A stretch of DNA of 64,000 bases, taken from assembly GCF_014647675.1 (NCBI RefSeq), contig NZ_BMPQ01000002.1:481033-545032 (forward strand), given 5' to 3'. Both the position numbers and the translations under genes were made by a program. Of the stretch, positions 45,155 to 52,791 are shown piece after piece; position 1 is the stretch's first letter, and each line of letters begins with the position of its first letter. The stretch comes from Streptomyces flaveus. Its GTDB lineage: Bacteria > Actinomycetota > Actinomycetes > Streptomycetales > Streptomycetaceae. Under the pieces are notes generated by a model, which saw nothing but the letters and a program-made list of their open reading frames with translations, was not told the origin of the DNA and ran no database searches.

Positions 45155-45550
45155 ATGCTCTCCCGCCTGTTTGCCCCCAAGGTCAAGGTCAGCGCACACT
45201 GTGACCTGCCCTGTGGTGTGTACGACCCGGCCCAGGCCCGCATCGAGGCGGAGTCGGTGAAGGCCATCCAGGAAAAGATGGCCGGCAACGACGACCCTCA
45301 CTTCCAGGCCCGGGCGACGACCATCAAGGAGCAGCGCGCCGAGCTCGCCAAGCACCACGTCTCGGTGCTGTGGAGCGACTACTTCAAGCCGCCGCACTTC
45401 GAGAAGTACCCGGAGCTCCACCAGCTGATCAACGACACCCTCAAGTCCCTCTCGGCCGCAAAGGGTTCCACGGACCCGGCGACCGGCCAGAAGGCGCTCG
45501 ACTACATCGCCCAGGTCGACAAGATCTTCTGGGAGACCAAGAAGGCCTGA
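45155..45550 (+). CDS. sodN: Nickel-containing superoxide dismutase SodN
   Basis: A 131-aa precursor. Residues 1-14 are removed, exposing the nickel hook HCDLPCGVY (His15, Cys16, Cys20), which gives the standard 117-residue mature enzyme. It dismutates superoxide in the cytoplasm as a hexamer of four-helix bundles. ATG has GGAAGGA 7 nt upstream. The mRNA 3' end carries the sRNA-like region described separately. Confidence 0.97.
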   Translation: MLSRLFAPKVKVSAHCDLPCGVYDPAQARIEAESVKAIQEKMAGNDDPHFQARATTIKEQRAELAKHHVSVLWSDYFKPPHFEKYPELHQLINDTLKSLSAAKGSTDPATGQKALDYIAQVDKIFWETKKA

Positions 45551-45559
45551 TCTTCGATC

Positions 45560-45665
45560 ATGCTCTCTGACCTGCGATTACGTTGGTTGCAGCGTCTCCC
45601 TTTCCGCACCCGGTCCTCGGGTCGCCCAGAGCGGCGGCCGTGATGGATCGGGTGCGGTCTTTTTG
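45560..45665 (+). ncRNA. Probable s-SodF-type sRNA from the sodN 3' UTR
   Basis: In S. coelicolor the sodN 3' UTR is processed to a small RNA that silences sodF by pairing with its ribosome-binding region. Here TCTCCCTTTCC (45595-45605) is complementary to a purine-rich Shine-Dalgarno GGAAAGGGAGA. The segment ends in a terminator whose stem CCGCACCCG (45604-45612) pairs with CGGGTGCGG (45649-45657), extended by four more pairs, then TCTTTTT. The 5' end is not defined by sequence. Confidence 0.75.
45604..45664 (+). terminator. Rho-independent terminator of sodN
   Basis: A 13-bp stem (one G-T pair) with a long internally structured loop, followed by TCTTTTT, a rare clear U-tract in this GC-rich window. 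Confidence 0.85.
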
Positions 45666-45676
45666 TCCGGCCGGGT

Positions 45677-45808
45677 ATGTCGACGGCGCCGAGGTCCAAG
45701 GTGGAGTTGTACGCGGCGATCCGTCGGGGACTGCGCGCCTGGCCGGCCCCCGGCCGCCCGGAAGCCGGATCGTCCCTCGACAGGGCCCTCTCTTTCCAGT
45801 CTGCGAAC
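45677..45808 (+). pseudogene. Decayed transposase/integrase N-terminal fragment
   Basis: The frame from ATG 45677 reads MSTAPRSKVELYAAIRRG, which is the start of IS21-like (Mu-fold) transposases common in Streptomyces. After about 18 residues the similarity stops, with only a vague echo (AWPAPGRPEAGSSLD) of the next conserved stretch, as if an internal part was deleted. No transposase body or inverted repeats remain. It marks the left edge of the accessory region. Confidence 0.55.
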
Positions 45809-46654
45809 CTACGATCGCGCGGGTTGGTTGGCGATCAGAAGGGTGCTGCCGGCAGGGCGGAAGCCCAGGCGTGAGTAGACGCGAGCAACGGCGTCCTCCG
45901 CATAGGCGAGGAAGACGGTGTTCACCCCGTGGTCGCGCGCGTGGGTGACCAGGGCCGCCGTGACGGCGGCGGCCAGGCCCTGGCGGCGGGCGATGGGAAG
46001 GGTGCCGATGCCACCGATCTCGGTGGTGCCGTTCGCCGGGTGGTAGTGGCCGACGGCCAGCGGGGTGCCGTCCGGGGCGAGGGCGGCGATGAGCGTTTTG
46101 TGCCCGGCGCGGATCGTGGGGCGGGTTGTTGCCACGGTGCCGTCCTCGGTCAACTCCTCGGCCACCACCGACAGTTCCTTACGGCCCGCCGAGCCCACCG
46201 CGGTGCCTTCCTCCGCGAAGGCCAGGCGGGGCAGGGCGAGGGCTGCGGGCAACGCGGGGTCGTCGGCTTTCAGCGCACGTAGCGTCACGCCCTCGGGCAA
46301 CGGTTGCGGGCTGATCCGGTGGTGCGGATCCAGAGCCATCAGCGGGCGTTCCGCCACGGGCAGGCCGGCGGCCTCGATGGAGGAACGCAGCATCGGCGCC
46401 GCCTCGGCCAGCCACTCGAAAGCCTCTGGCACGCCGAGCTCGCGCTGCCGGGCCCGCACCCGGGCGATGTCCACAGCGGTAACGGCCGAGGCCCCCTCCG
46501 CGGTGGGTTGGGCATGGCCGGGGCCACCGTAGTACGGGGCACCCGGCTTCCTGCGCACGAACAGCCGTAACGAACCGAACTCTTCGGCGTCAGCGAACAG
46601 CAACGGCACGGTGGCGTAGTACTGCTCGATGCGGGCACGCAGCGAGTCGCTCAT
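45809..46654 (-). CDS. GNAT family N-acetyltransferase
   Basis: A 281-aa protein with a C-terminal GNAT domain (about 180-280; GGIGTLPIARRQGLAAAVTAALVTHA is the acetyl-CoA loop, VYSRLGFRPAG the end). An N-terminal extension carries RLFVRRKPGAPYYGG. The start at 46654 is preferred over 46663 because GGTGGG is correctly spaced. The acetyl acceptor is unknown. It is the leftmost complete gene of the accessory region. Confidence 0.8.
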   Translation of the reverse strand: MSDSLRARIEQYYATVPLLFADAEEFGSLRLFVRRKPGAPYYGGPGHAQPTAEGASAVTAVDIARVRARQRELGVPEAFEWLAEAAPMLRSSIEAAGLPVAERPLMALDPHHRISPQPLPEGVTLRALKADDPALPAALALPRLAFAEEGTAVGSAGRKELSVVAEELTEDGTVATTRPTIRAGHKTLIAALAPDGTPLAVGHYHPANGTTEIGGIGTLPIARRQGLAAAVTAALVTHARDHGVNTVFLAYAEDAVARVYSRLGFRPAGSTLLIANQPARS

Positions 46655-46802
46655 GCGGCGCATCCCACCACGGGACAGTGCCGCACCGCATCCGAGATCT
46701 GCGGCCGGCTGCCGTTCACACCGCGGAGAAAAACCGTCCAGCCGCCATGTGTTGCTGCCTCACTTCGATCACTGCCGCGACAGGAGGTTGCGTGCCCCCG
46801 CC

Positions 46803-47312
46803 CTACAGGGCCGGGCTCTGGTTGCGGACAGCCGGGGCCCGGGCAGCGAGTTCCTGGAGAGGTTCACCGCTCAGTCGGCATACGGTCCACTCGTCCAGGA
46901 GCTCCACGCCGAGCGACTTGTAGAAGTCGATCGTCGGTTCGTTCCAGGCCAGGACCCACCACTCGAAGCGCTCGTAGCCGTGTCGCTCGCAGATCGCGGC
47001 CAGGGAGGCGAGCAGAGCCTTGCCGTGTCCGCCGCCTCGGGCGTGCGCCCGTACGTAGAGGTCCTCCAGGTGCATGCCCCGCGTGCCGGTCCAGGTCGAG
47101 AAACGGGGGAACCACAGGGCAAAGCCCACTGCCTCGCCCGTCTCGTCGTCCTCGGCGATCAGTGCGAACGCAGCGGGAGATTCTCCGAACAGCGCCTCGC
47201 GGAGCTGCTCCTCGGTCGTACGGGCCTGCTCAACAGCCCGTTCGTACTCGGCTAGCTCGCGGATCATCGCGCGGATCTCCGCGACGTCGTTCACTGTGGC
47301 GGCACGGATCAT
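46803..47312 (-). CDS. GNAT family N-acetyltransferase (diamine acetyltransferase-like)
   Basis: A 169-aa GNAT whose layout resembles spermidine/spermine and thialysine acetyltransferases. It has MIRAATVNDVAEIRAMIRELAEYE at the start, HLEDLYVRAHARGGGHGKALLASLA near 82 (acetyl-CoA binding) and FEWWVLAWNEPTIDFYKSLG near 115. It probably acetylates a small amine. The in-frame ATG at 47324 is an alternative start; neither has a good ribosome site. Confidence 0.85.
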   Translation of the reverse strand: MIRAATVNDVAEIRAMIRELAEYERAVEQARTTEEQLREALFGESPAAFALIAEDDETGEAVGFALWFPRFSTWTGTRGMHLEDLYVRAHARGGGHGKALLASLAAICERHGYERFEWWVLAWNEPTIDFYKSLGVELLDEWTVCRLSGEPLQELAARAPAVRNQSPAL

Positions 47313-47418
47313 GCCGGAGATCATCGGTCACGGTACCGAGCCGTGTCCATCCAATTCAGCGCCTTCTGAGCGGCGTGAAGTGGACTGCCCGGGCTTGGCC
47401 TTGAGGCACCCCACCCGC

Positions 47419-47594
47419 TCACGCTGTTTTCTTCGCCTCCCGCCACGACAGTTCGCGCTTGATCTCTCCGGCGGTGATCCGTGGAATCCCGCCGTAACGG
47501 CCGCAGAGGTAGCCGAGTTCGAGGTTCTCTTCCTTGCGTGGCTTGGCGTCGGTGAGCGCGTAGAGCTCGGTCTCACCGGAACGCCGCTCAGAGG
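47419..47594 (-). pseudogene. Orphan C-terminal coding fragment of unknown family
   Basis: Immediately after the CdsA-like stop, another frame reads about 58 codons with excellent Streptomyces third-base bias, including TELYALTDAKPRKEEN and CGRYGGIPRITAGEIKREL, ending in TGA at 47419. There is no ATG or GTG start in the segment. It is either the 3' remnant of a gene cut by the insertion of the module upstream or uses a rare start. I do not recognise the family. Confidence 0.4.
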
Positions 47595-48398
47595 TCAGCG
47601 CAGGACCAGCAGGACGGCCAGCGCGATCAGCAGCGAGTCGATCCGGTCCAGCAGGCCGCCGGAGCCGGGTAGCCAGTGGCCGGCGTCCTTTGCCTGTGCA
47701 CCTCTTTTGATCATGGATTCGAGAAGGTCGCCGGCCGGGCCGCCGACCGCCACCGCGACCGCCATCGGCCAGGTCAGCGCGGACAGCACGGCGAGCACGC
47801 CGACGCCGGCCACGACCCCGGCCAGGGTCCCGCTCCACCGCTTGGCCGGTGACAGCGGCGACAGCCGCGGCCCGCCCAGCCGTTGACCGGCGAAGTACGC
47901 CGCGATGTCGGCGACCGAGACCGCCACGAACAGCACGAGCGCGCTCGCCCCGAGCGGCACCAGCGCGGCCAGCACACTCAGCCAGGCCAGCCCGAGCAGA
48001 CCGGTGCAGAGCCGGTGCAGGCCGTGGTCGGCGTCGCCGGACAGGAGCGGCACCGCGGCCACCGCGAGCGCCCCGATCGCGACCGCCCGGAGCTCCTGTC
48101 CGGGCGCCAGCCAGGCGGCCAGCACCACGCCTGCCACCGCCGCGGCCAGTACCACCCGGTCCGCCCGGCCCAGCTGCATCAGCCCGCCGAACTCCATCAC
48201 CGCGATCACCCCGACGGCGATGGCGATGGCCGCGGCGCCCGGGCTGCCCCACCAGAACGCACCGGTGACCAGTGGCACTCCGACCGCCCAGGCGCACCAC
48301 CGGATCAGCAGCTCGCGGCGCCGGGACGCCGCCACCGCGATGCCGCCAAGCGCCAGCGCCCCACCGAGGTAGGGCGCCAGGGAGGCCACGGTGATCAC
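47595..48398 (-). CDS. CdsA-like phosphatidate cytidylyltransferase
   Basis: A 267-aa membrane protein with about seven hydrophobic helices and the C-terminal CDP-diglyceride synthase signature (SMIKRGAQAKDAGHWLPGSG followed by GLLDRIDS). The family makes CDP-activated lipid from CTP and phosphatidic acid. This is an extra copy outside the usual cdsA context. Its GTG start overlaps the aminotransferase stop (GTGA), so both are translated together and probably act in one pathway, perhaps on an unusual lipid or alcohol phosphate. Confidence 0.85.
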   Translation of the reverse strand: MITVASLAPYLGGALALGGIAVAASRRRELLIRWCAWAVGVPLVTGAFWWGSPGAAAIAIAVGVIAVMEFGGLMQLGRADRVVLAAAVAGVVLAAWLAPGQELRAVAIGALAVAAVPLLSGDADHGLHRLCTGLLGLAWLSVLAALVPLGASALVLFVAVSVADIAAYFAGQRLGGPRLSPLSPAKRWSGTLAGVVAGVGVLAVLSALTWPMAVAVAVGGPAGDLLESMIKRGAQAKDAGHWLPGSGGLLDRIDSLLIALAVLLVLR

Positions 48399-50173
48399 CG
48401 TGCGGATCCGGCGGCGGGAACACCGGCAGGCATCGAAACGGGCGAGGCCGAACCAGGCCGCAGTACATCCAGGGCTGCCTGAAAGCCGCCCACAATGCGC
48501 GCGTTCTCGGCGGTGTCCTTGACCGCGATACGCACGGTGCGCCCTTGGTACGCCGACGACAACGGCGACAGGTCGCGCAGGTAGACGTCGCGGCGGCGGC
48601 ACTCGTTCACCACCTGTGCGGCACTCGGCCCGCCGGACGGCAGGGTCACGGTGAGGAAGTTCGCCACACCCTCCTCGACCACCACGGCCTCATCCAGCCC
48701 GGCCAGGTCGGCGGCCAACTGCCGGCGCAGCGCGTGGGTACGAACCCAGCAGTCGCTGTAGTACGCCGGGTCGCGCAGGGCTGCCACGGCGGCCAGCTGT
48801 GCCGGGAGGCTGACCGGCCAGGGCGGTGTTCGCAGGCGCAGCCGCGCCGCGGTGGTCGGCTCGGCCACCAGGTACGCGGCGCGCATACCGGACAGCGCAT
48901 ACATCTTGGACAGTGAGCTGCAGACCACTGCCCGCGGATCCGTCGCGGCGAGGCCGGCGAGCGACTCAGCCAGGTCGACATAGCCCAGGTACGCCTCGTC
49001 GATCCACCAGCGGGTCCGGGCCGGCGCGGCGGCGATCACCGAGCGCAGCTCCGCGGCCGGTGCGTGGCGTCCGGTCGGGTTGTTCGGGTTGACCACCACC
49101 ACGAGGTCGTAGCGGCCGGAGGCGACGGCAGCGGACAGCCGGGCCGGATCGATCCGCCAGCCGTCTTCGCGGCGCAACCGGAACCGGTCCACCCGGCATC
49201 CGATCACCCGCTCCGTGACGTGGGCGTACTCGCCGTAGCCCGGGTCCATCAGAAGCACCCTGCTCTGCGGGGTCAGCCACTGGCCGAACGCCCGGAAAAT
49301 CAAGTCGGATGAACCGGCGCCGACCGCGAGCGTCTGAGCCGGCAGGGCCCGGGCCTCGGCGATTTCCGCCAGCAGGCCCTCGGCACCGGTCGGTGGCGAG
49401 GTCCGGGCGGCCCAGGCCGGATCTTCCGCGAGCGCCACCCGCACCCCGGGGGCCGACGGGAACCAGGCATCCAGCACGTCGGCCGCGACGACCTGAAGGC
49501 GCCGGTGCAGGCTACGGAAGTCCGTGCCGATGGCGGTGAACGAGGCGCCGCCGTGTTCGCAGCCGTCCGGCCGGGGTGCGAACGGCATGTCCAGCCGCCA
49601 GTCCACTTCGGACCGCAGACGTTCCAACATGGTGCCGTAACGGTCCATCGTGACCTTCGTCAGCTCGGTCACGCTGCCGGTCAGCACCTCGAACGTCAAC
49701 GCACCACTGTGGACGGTACGGCCGACCGGGCGCAGGCCGACGGCCAGGTACATGGTGAGCAGCTCGGTGCGCCCCATCGCCACCACCCGGCGACCGCCCC
49801 GGGCGGCGATCCAGCGCAGCGCCGCGTACATCAGCAGCGGTGCCGCGGCGGTGGTCCGCCAGCGCGGCTCGACGGTGAGGATGCGTACCTCGAAGAGATC
49901 GTCCTCGGTCAGCAACGGCAGCTCGTCGCGGGTCAGGTACTTGTCCAGCGCGTACCGCCCCAACCAGGGCGGAGTCAGACTGACAAAGCCGATCCGGTCC
50001 GCGCCTCGCGCCGCGACCAGGTAGACGTTGTCGCCGTCCAGCCCGTCGCGAAGCCGGCCGGACGGATCCGGCACATGCTGGCCCAGCTCCCGTGCGTAGA
50101 CCCGGTGGCGCAATTCGTGGATCCACTCCAGATCCTCCGGAGTGGCAGCGCGCAGCTGCAGGTCACGTCCCAT
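48395..50173 (-). CDS. Fusion protein: GNAT/acyl-amino-acid-synthase-like domain plus class I/II aminotransferase
   Basis: A 592-aa fusion. Residues 1-190 form a GNAT fold whose start (HELRHRVYARELGQHVPD) and middle (LFEVRILTVEPRWR, MYLAVGLRPVGRTV) resemble autoinducer/N-acyl amino acid synthase-type GNATs. Residues about 230-575 are a HisC/CobD-like PLP enzyme: GAGSSDLIFRAF, VVVNPNNPTGR, WWIDEAYLGYVD and the PLP-lysine in CSSLSKMYALSGMRAAY. It may transaminate or decarboxylate an amino acid (phosphate) and acylate the product. GAGGT lies 5 nt before the ATG. Confidence 0.85.
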   Translation of the reverse strand: MGRDLQLRAATPEDLEWIHELRHRVYARELGQHVPDPSGRLRDGLDGDNVYLVAARGADRIGFVSLTPPWLGRYALDKYLTRDELPLLTEDDLFEVRILTVEPRWRTTAAAPLLMYAALRWIAARGGRRVVAMGRTELLTMYLAVGLRPVGRTVHSGALTFEVLTGSVTELTKVTMDRYGTMLERLRSEVDWRLDMPFAPRPDGCEHGGASFTAIGTDFRSLHRRLQVVAADVLDAWFPSAPGVRVALAEDPAWAARTSPPTGAEGLLAEIAEARALPAQTLAVGAGSSDLIFRAFGQWLTPQSRVLLMDPGYGEYAHVTERVIGCRVDRFRLRREDGWRIDPARLSAAVASGRYDLVVVVNPNNPTGRHAPAAELRSVIAAAPARTRWWIDEAYLGYVDLAESLAGLAATDPRAVVCSSLSKMYALSGMRAAYLVAEPTTAARLRLRTPPWPVSLPAQLAAVAALRDPAYYSDCWVRTHALRRQLAADLAGLDEAVVVEEGVANFLTVTLPSGGPSAAQVVNECRRRDVYLRDLSPLSSAYQGRTVRIAVKDTAENARIVGGFQAALDVLRPGSASPVSMPAGVPAAGSAR

Positions 50174-50251
50174 GAGTACCTCTTTCGACGCGGGTGGGCC
50201 CGTCCCATCGTGGGGAACGCGGACCGGCCGCGACAGCGCCGAGCGACACAG

Positions 50252-50279
50252 TGCGCCTGAGTACGCGTACTCAGGCGCA
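50252..50279. promoter_or_regulatory. 28-bp perfect palindrome
   Basis: Half-site TGCGCCTGAGTACG joined directly to its complement, centred 92-93 bp upstream of the GNAT-aminotransferase start. It is a candidate operator for this module or, as a cruciform/hairpin, a terminator for the truncated regulator upstream. Confidence 0.65.
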
Positions 50280-50338
50280 GTCGCCCCCCGCGTGCTCCGT
50301 CCACGGAGGTCAGCGGCAGGCGATTTGGTGGGCGTGAT

Positions 50339-50479
50339 CGGCTGCGGCGCGTCCCGGTGCAGCAGCAGGTAGGCAAGCAGCGACTCCGCACGAGCGGAGT
50401 CCAGCGGCCCCAGCCGCCGTTCTCCGCTGCGCAGATCCATGCCGCTCAGCAGGCGCGCGTGCAGAGCTTTCCCGTCCAT
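50339..50479 (-). pseudogene. Truncated BTAD/AfsR-type regulator N-terminus
   Basis: The frame from ATG 50479 reads a stretch typical of the start of BTAD-domain (SARP/AfsR-like) regulators: RLLSGMDLRSGERRLG, then DSARAESLLAYLLLHRDAPQ. Similarity ends abruptly after that, with unrelated sequence running on towards the aminotransferase gene. About 47 codons remain of a gene that normally has several hundred. It marks a recombination junction. Confidence 0.55.
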
Positions 50480-50589
50480 CAGCCGACTCCCGAGCACACG
50501 GCCCGGTATCCGGGTACCGTCCGCCACCCCACGGACCGGCCGAGGGCCCGGTCACCGGTACGGCGTCCACGGTTTCCAGGCTGCGGCCT

Positions 50590-50904
50590 TCAGTCGGCCG
50601 GTGGCAGCAGAGTTCCCAGTGGCCCCAGGTCCAGGTTGAGGTCCTCCAGGCGGAGGTCGTGGTGGGCGCAGAGTTCTTGCATGCGGTCGTGGAGGAGCAT
50701 CAGGGTCAGGCCGATGCGTTCTTCCTGGTCCTCCGTGAGGTCGTTGTTGTCGACGCGGTGGAGGGCCTGGCGTTCCATGAGCTGGCGGAGGAGTTCGACG
50801 ACCGTCAGGACGAGTTTGACCAGGTCGCGCTCGACGGTGTCCGGGTCGGTGGACAGGCGGTGGGCGGCGGCGCGGGTGTCTGAAGGCGGGGGCGGCGGGG
50901 GCAT
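50590..50904 (-). CDS. gvpK: Gas vesicle protein GvpK
   Basis: A 104-aa GvpK protein: a Pro-rich start, then TDPDTVERDLVKLVLTVVELLRQLMERQALHRV and LTEDQEERIGLTLMLL. It is a minor gas-vesicle assembly factor. Last gene of the gvp cluster, 7 nt after gvpS. Confidence 0.9.
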   Translation of the reverse strand: MPPPPPPSDTRAAAHRLSTDPDTVERDLVKLVLTVVELLRQLMERQALHRVDNNDLTEDQEERIGLTLMLLHDRMQELCAHHDLRLEDLNLDLGPLGTLLPPAD

Positions 50905-50911
50905 GGAGGCC

Positions 50912-51106
50912 TCACAACGGCTGGGTGGCGGCGTCGACGGCCGCGGCGGCGACCGGAGCGATGACGGCGCGCAGATCGATGCGTACGAGATCGACGTCGG
51001 CGATGGAGAGGACGAGGTCGCCGGTGATGACGACACCGCCCTGGAGGAGGCGGTCGAGGAGGTCGATGAGGGCGACCGGGCGGTCGGCGACAGGAACTAC
51101 GGTCAC
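50912..51106 (-). CDS. gvpS: Gas vesicle protein GvpS (GvpA family)
   Basis: A 64-aa GvpA-family shell-like protein (LIDLLDRLLQGGVVITGDLVLSIADVDLVRIDLRAV). The GTG start overlaps the gvpL stop by 4 nt. Streptomyces clusters have several such GvpA paralogues; this one matches the GvpS position. It has no extension beyond the conserved core. Confidence 0.85.
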   Translation of the reverse strand: MTVVPVADRPVALIDLLDRLLQGGVVITGDLVLSIADVDLVRIDLRAVIAPVAAAAVDAATQPL

Positions 51107-52089
51107 GAGACGGGCTCCGCCGGGAGGGAGAAGGAGTACGGGGCCCAGGGGCCCGTCACTTCCACATGGACGCCGGGGAGGCCCTCGGCCGCTGCCAGGA
51201 CGCGGGTGCGGAAGTCCTCGACGCGGTCCTCGGGGACCAGGTAGGCGTCGTTGCTGACGTTGGGGCCGGGGACCGAGCCTGCGAGTTCGCCGCGTTGAGG
51301 GTGGAAGGCCACGTGGTCGACGGCCAGGGTGCCCGCGAGCTCCCTGAGGCGGGCGGCCGTGTCGGTGGCCGCCTGCCAGGCGTCCTCCGTCGAGCGCTTT
51401 CGGCGGCGGCGTCCGGCCAGGTAGGCGCGGCCGACGCCCAGGCCCTTGGCCTTGGTCGGCTCGGGGTCGGATGACTCGGTGTCGGGAGCCGCGTAGATCT
51501 TGACGCCCAGTTCCACGTGCCCCGTGACGCGGTCCAGCAGGGGCAGGAAGTCGTCGCGGCGCGCTTCCAGGGTCTGCCGTACGCGGTCCTCGTCGCGGTA
51601 GACGGTGACCAGGCGCAGCGGCAGCACGGCGATGCCGCGCCCGGTGAGCGCGGCGACCACGGCGTGGTGGGCCCGGGCCGTGGCTTCCAGCCAGCCCAGG
51701 TCCTCCAGTCCGGCCTTGAGGGACGCTTCGTCGAAGTCCGCGGCCGGGACGGGGCCGACGACCGCGGCGAGCGCCGGGGGGCGGCGTTCCGGTGTGTCGT
51801 CCGGATCCGGGGTGCCATCCGGTGCGTCGTCCCCGAACTCCAGGAGGCGGATGGGCTCGCCTGCGACCCCGCGCAGGTTCGCGACCGCACGGGCGGCTTC
51901 CGGGGTGCGGCGCAGCACGGCGTAGGCGTAGACGATGTCGGTCTTGGCGGTCTGGTCGACGTCGGTCTTGACGTCGTTGCTCATCTCGGCGTCGAGGTCG
52001 GACTTGGCGTCGTTGTCGATCTCGGCGTTGATCTCGGCGTCGAGGTCGATGTCAGCGTCGATGGCGGTCTTGATATCGGTGTCGGTCAT
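51103..52089 (-). CDS. gvpL: Gas vesicle protein GvpL (GvpF/L family)
   Basis: A 328-aa GvpL/F protein. Residues 1-50 are an unusual Asp/Glu-rich extension with internal repeats (DADIDLDAEINAEIDNDAK). The GvpL/F fold follows (VYAYAVLRRTPEAAR, then AVLPLRLVTVYRDEDRVRQTL, and a C-terminal GPWAPYSF). GvpF/L proteins contact the shell protein during assembly. It overlaps gvpJ (ATGA) and gvpS (GTGA). Confidence 0.9.
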   Translation of the reverse strand: MTDTDIKTAIDADIDLDAEINAEIDNDAKSDLDAEMSNDVKTDVDQTAKTDIVYAYAVLRRTPEAARAVANLRGVAGEPIRLLEFGDDAPDGTPDPDDTPERRPPALAAVVGPVPAADFDEASLKAGLEDLGWLEATARAHHAVVAALTGRGIAVLPLRLVTVYRDEDRVRQTLEARRDDFLPLLDRVTGHVELGVKIYAAPDTESSDPEPTKAKGLGVGRAYLAGRRRRKRSTEDAWQAATDTAARLRELAGTLAVDHVAFHPQRGELAGSVPGPNVSNDAYLVPEDRVEDFRTRVLAAAEGLPGVHVEVTGPWAPYSFSLPAEPVS

Positions 52090-52526
52090 GAGGCAGGACT
52101 CCTGTCGGCGGATCGCAGCGCGGCGATCTCCGCGCGCAGGCGTTCGTTCTCCTCGGCGAGGGAGCGGGCGGGATCTTCAGCGAGGGACCGCCGGTCCGGC
52201 TGCTCCGCGAGCGCCCCGTTCGGCGGCTGCTCCTCGCGGGACCGGTCCGCGGGCCTGGCCCGCGAGGAGAGGGACGGATCGTGTTCCCACCAGTCGATGC
52301 CCATCTCCTTCGCCTTGTCGACGGAGGCGACGACGAGCCGCAGCTTGATGGTGAGCAGCTCGATGTCGAGCAGGTTGATCCGGATGTCGCCCGCGATCAC
52401 CACGCCCTTGTCGAGGACCCGTTCGAGGATGTCGGCGAGATTGGCGCCCTGGCCGCCCGGCCCCTGGTCGTACGGGGACGGAAAGCGGGGCGATCCGCCG
52501 AGTGCGCCTGCTACCGGTTGCGTCAT
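52086..52526 (-). CDS. gvpJ: Gas vesicle protein GvpJ (GvpA family)
   Basis: A 146-aa protein. The GvpA-like core (NLADILERVLDKGVVIAGDI, then INLLDIELLTIKLRLVVASVD) lies about 29-70. A Pro/Arg/Glu-rich tail contains AEENERLRAEIAALRS, a short coiled coil. The start at 52526 has GAGG 8 nt upstream; an ATG two codons earlier is possible. Probably a tip or nucleation protein. Confidence 0.85.
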   Translation of the reverse strand: MTQPVAGALGGSPRFPSPYDQGPGGQGANLADILERVLDKGVVIAGDIRINLLDIELLTIKLRLVVASVDKAKEMGIDWWEHDPSLSSRARPADRSREEQPPNGALAEQPDRRSLAEDPARSLAEENERLRAEIAALRSADRSPAS

Positions 52527-52536
52527 GGTCATCGCC

Positions 52537-52788
52537 TCATGGTCGGGACGCTCGTCTCCAAGCGGTGATCTCGTCGAGTCGGTCCAGCAGTTCGTCCTCG
52601 CGGCGGTCGTACTCGTCCTCGTCGATACGTCCGTCCAGCAGTGCGCGTTCCAGTTCGGTGAGCGCCTGTTGGACGGGGGCCGGGTCGTAGTACTCCGCTT
52701 CGGCGGCGTCCCGTACCTGCTCGGCGACCCAGATGGTGGTGCGCAGGGGCGCGAGCGGGAGGGTGAGGATGCCGGTCAGCAGGCCCAT
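52537..52788 (-). CDS. gvpG: Gas vesicle protein GvpG
   Basis: An 83-aa GvpG: a hydrophobic start LLTGILTLPLAPLRTTIWVAEQV followed by a helical charged part with DGRIDEDEYDRREDELLDRLDEI. A small assembly accessory. It starts 3 nt after gvpF. Confidence 0.9.
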   Translation of the reverse strand: MGLLTGILTLPLAPLRTTIWVAEQVRDAAEAEYYDPAPVQQALTELERALLDGRIDEDEYDRREDELLDRLDEITAWRRASRP

Positions 52789-52791
52789 GGG

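Noticed and set aside
45811..45948. Continuation of plus-strand frames beyond the transposase remnant
   Set aside because: Antisense to the GNAT gene; no similarity to transposase beyond the first 18 residues.
46790..46923. GTG with AGGAGG on the plus strand
   Set aside because: Good ribosome-site look, but the frame is antisense to a clear GNAT gene and has no domain.
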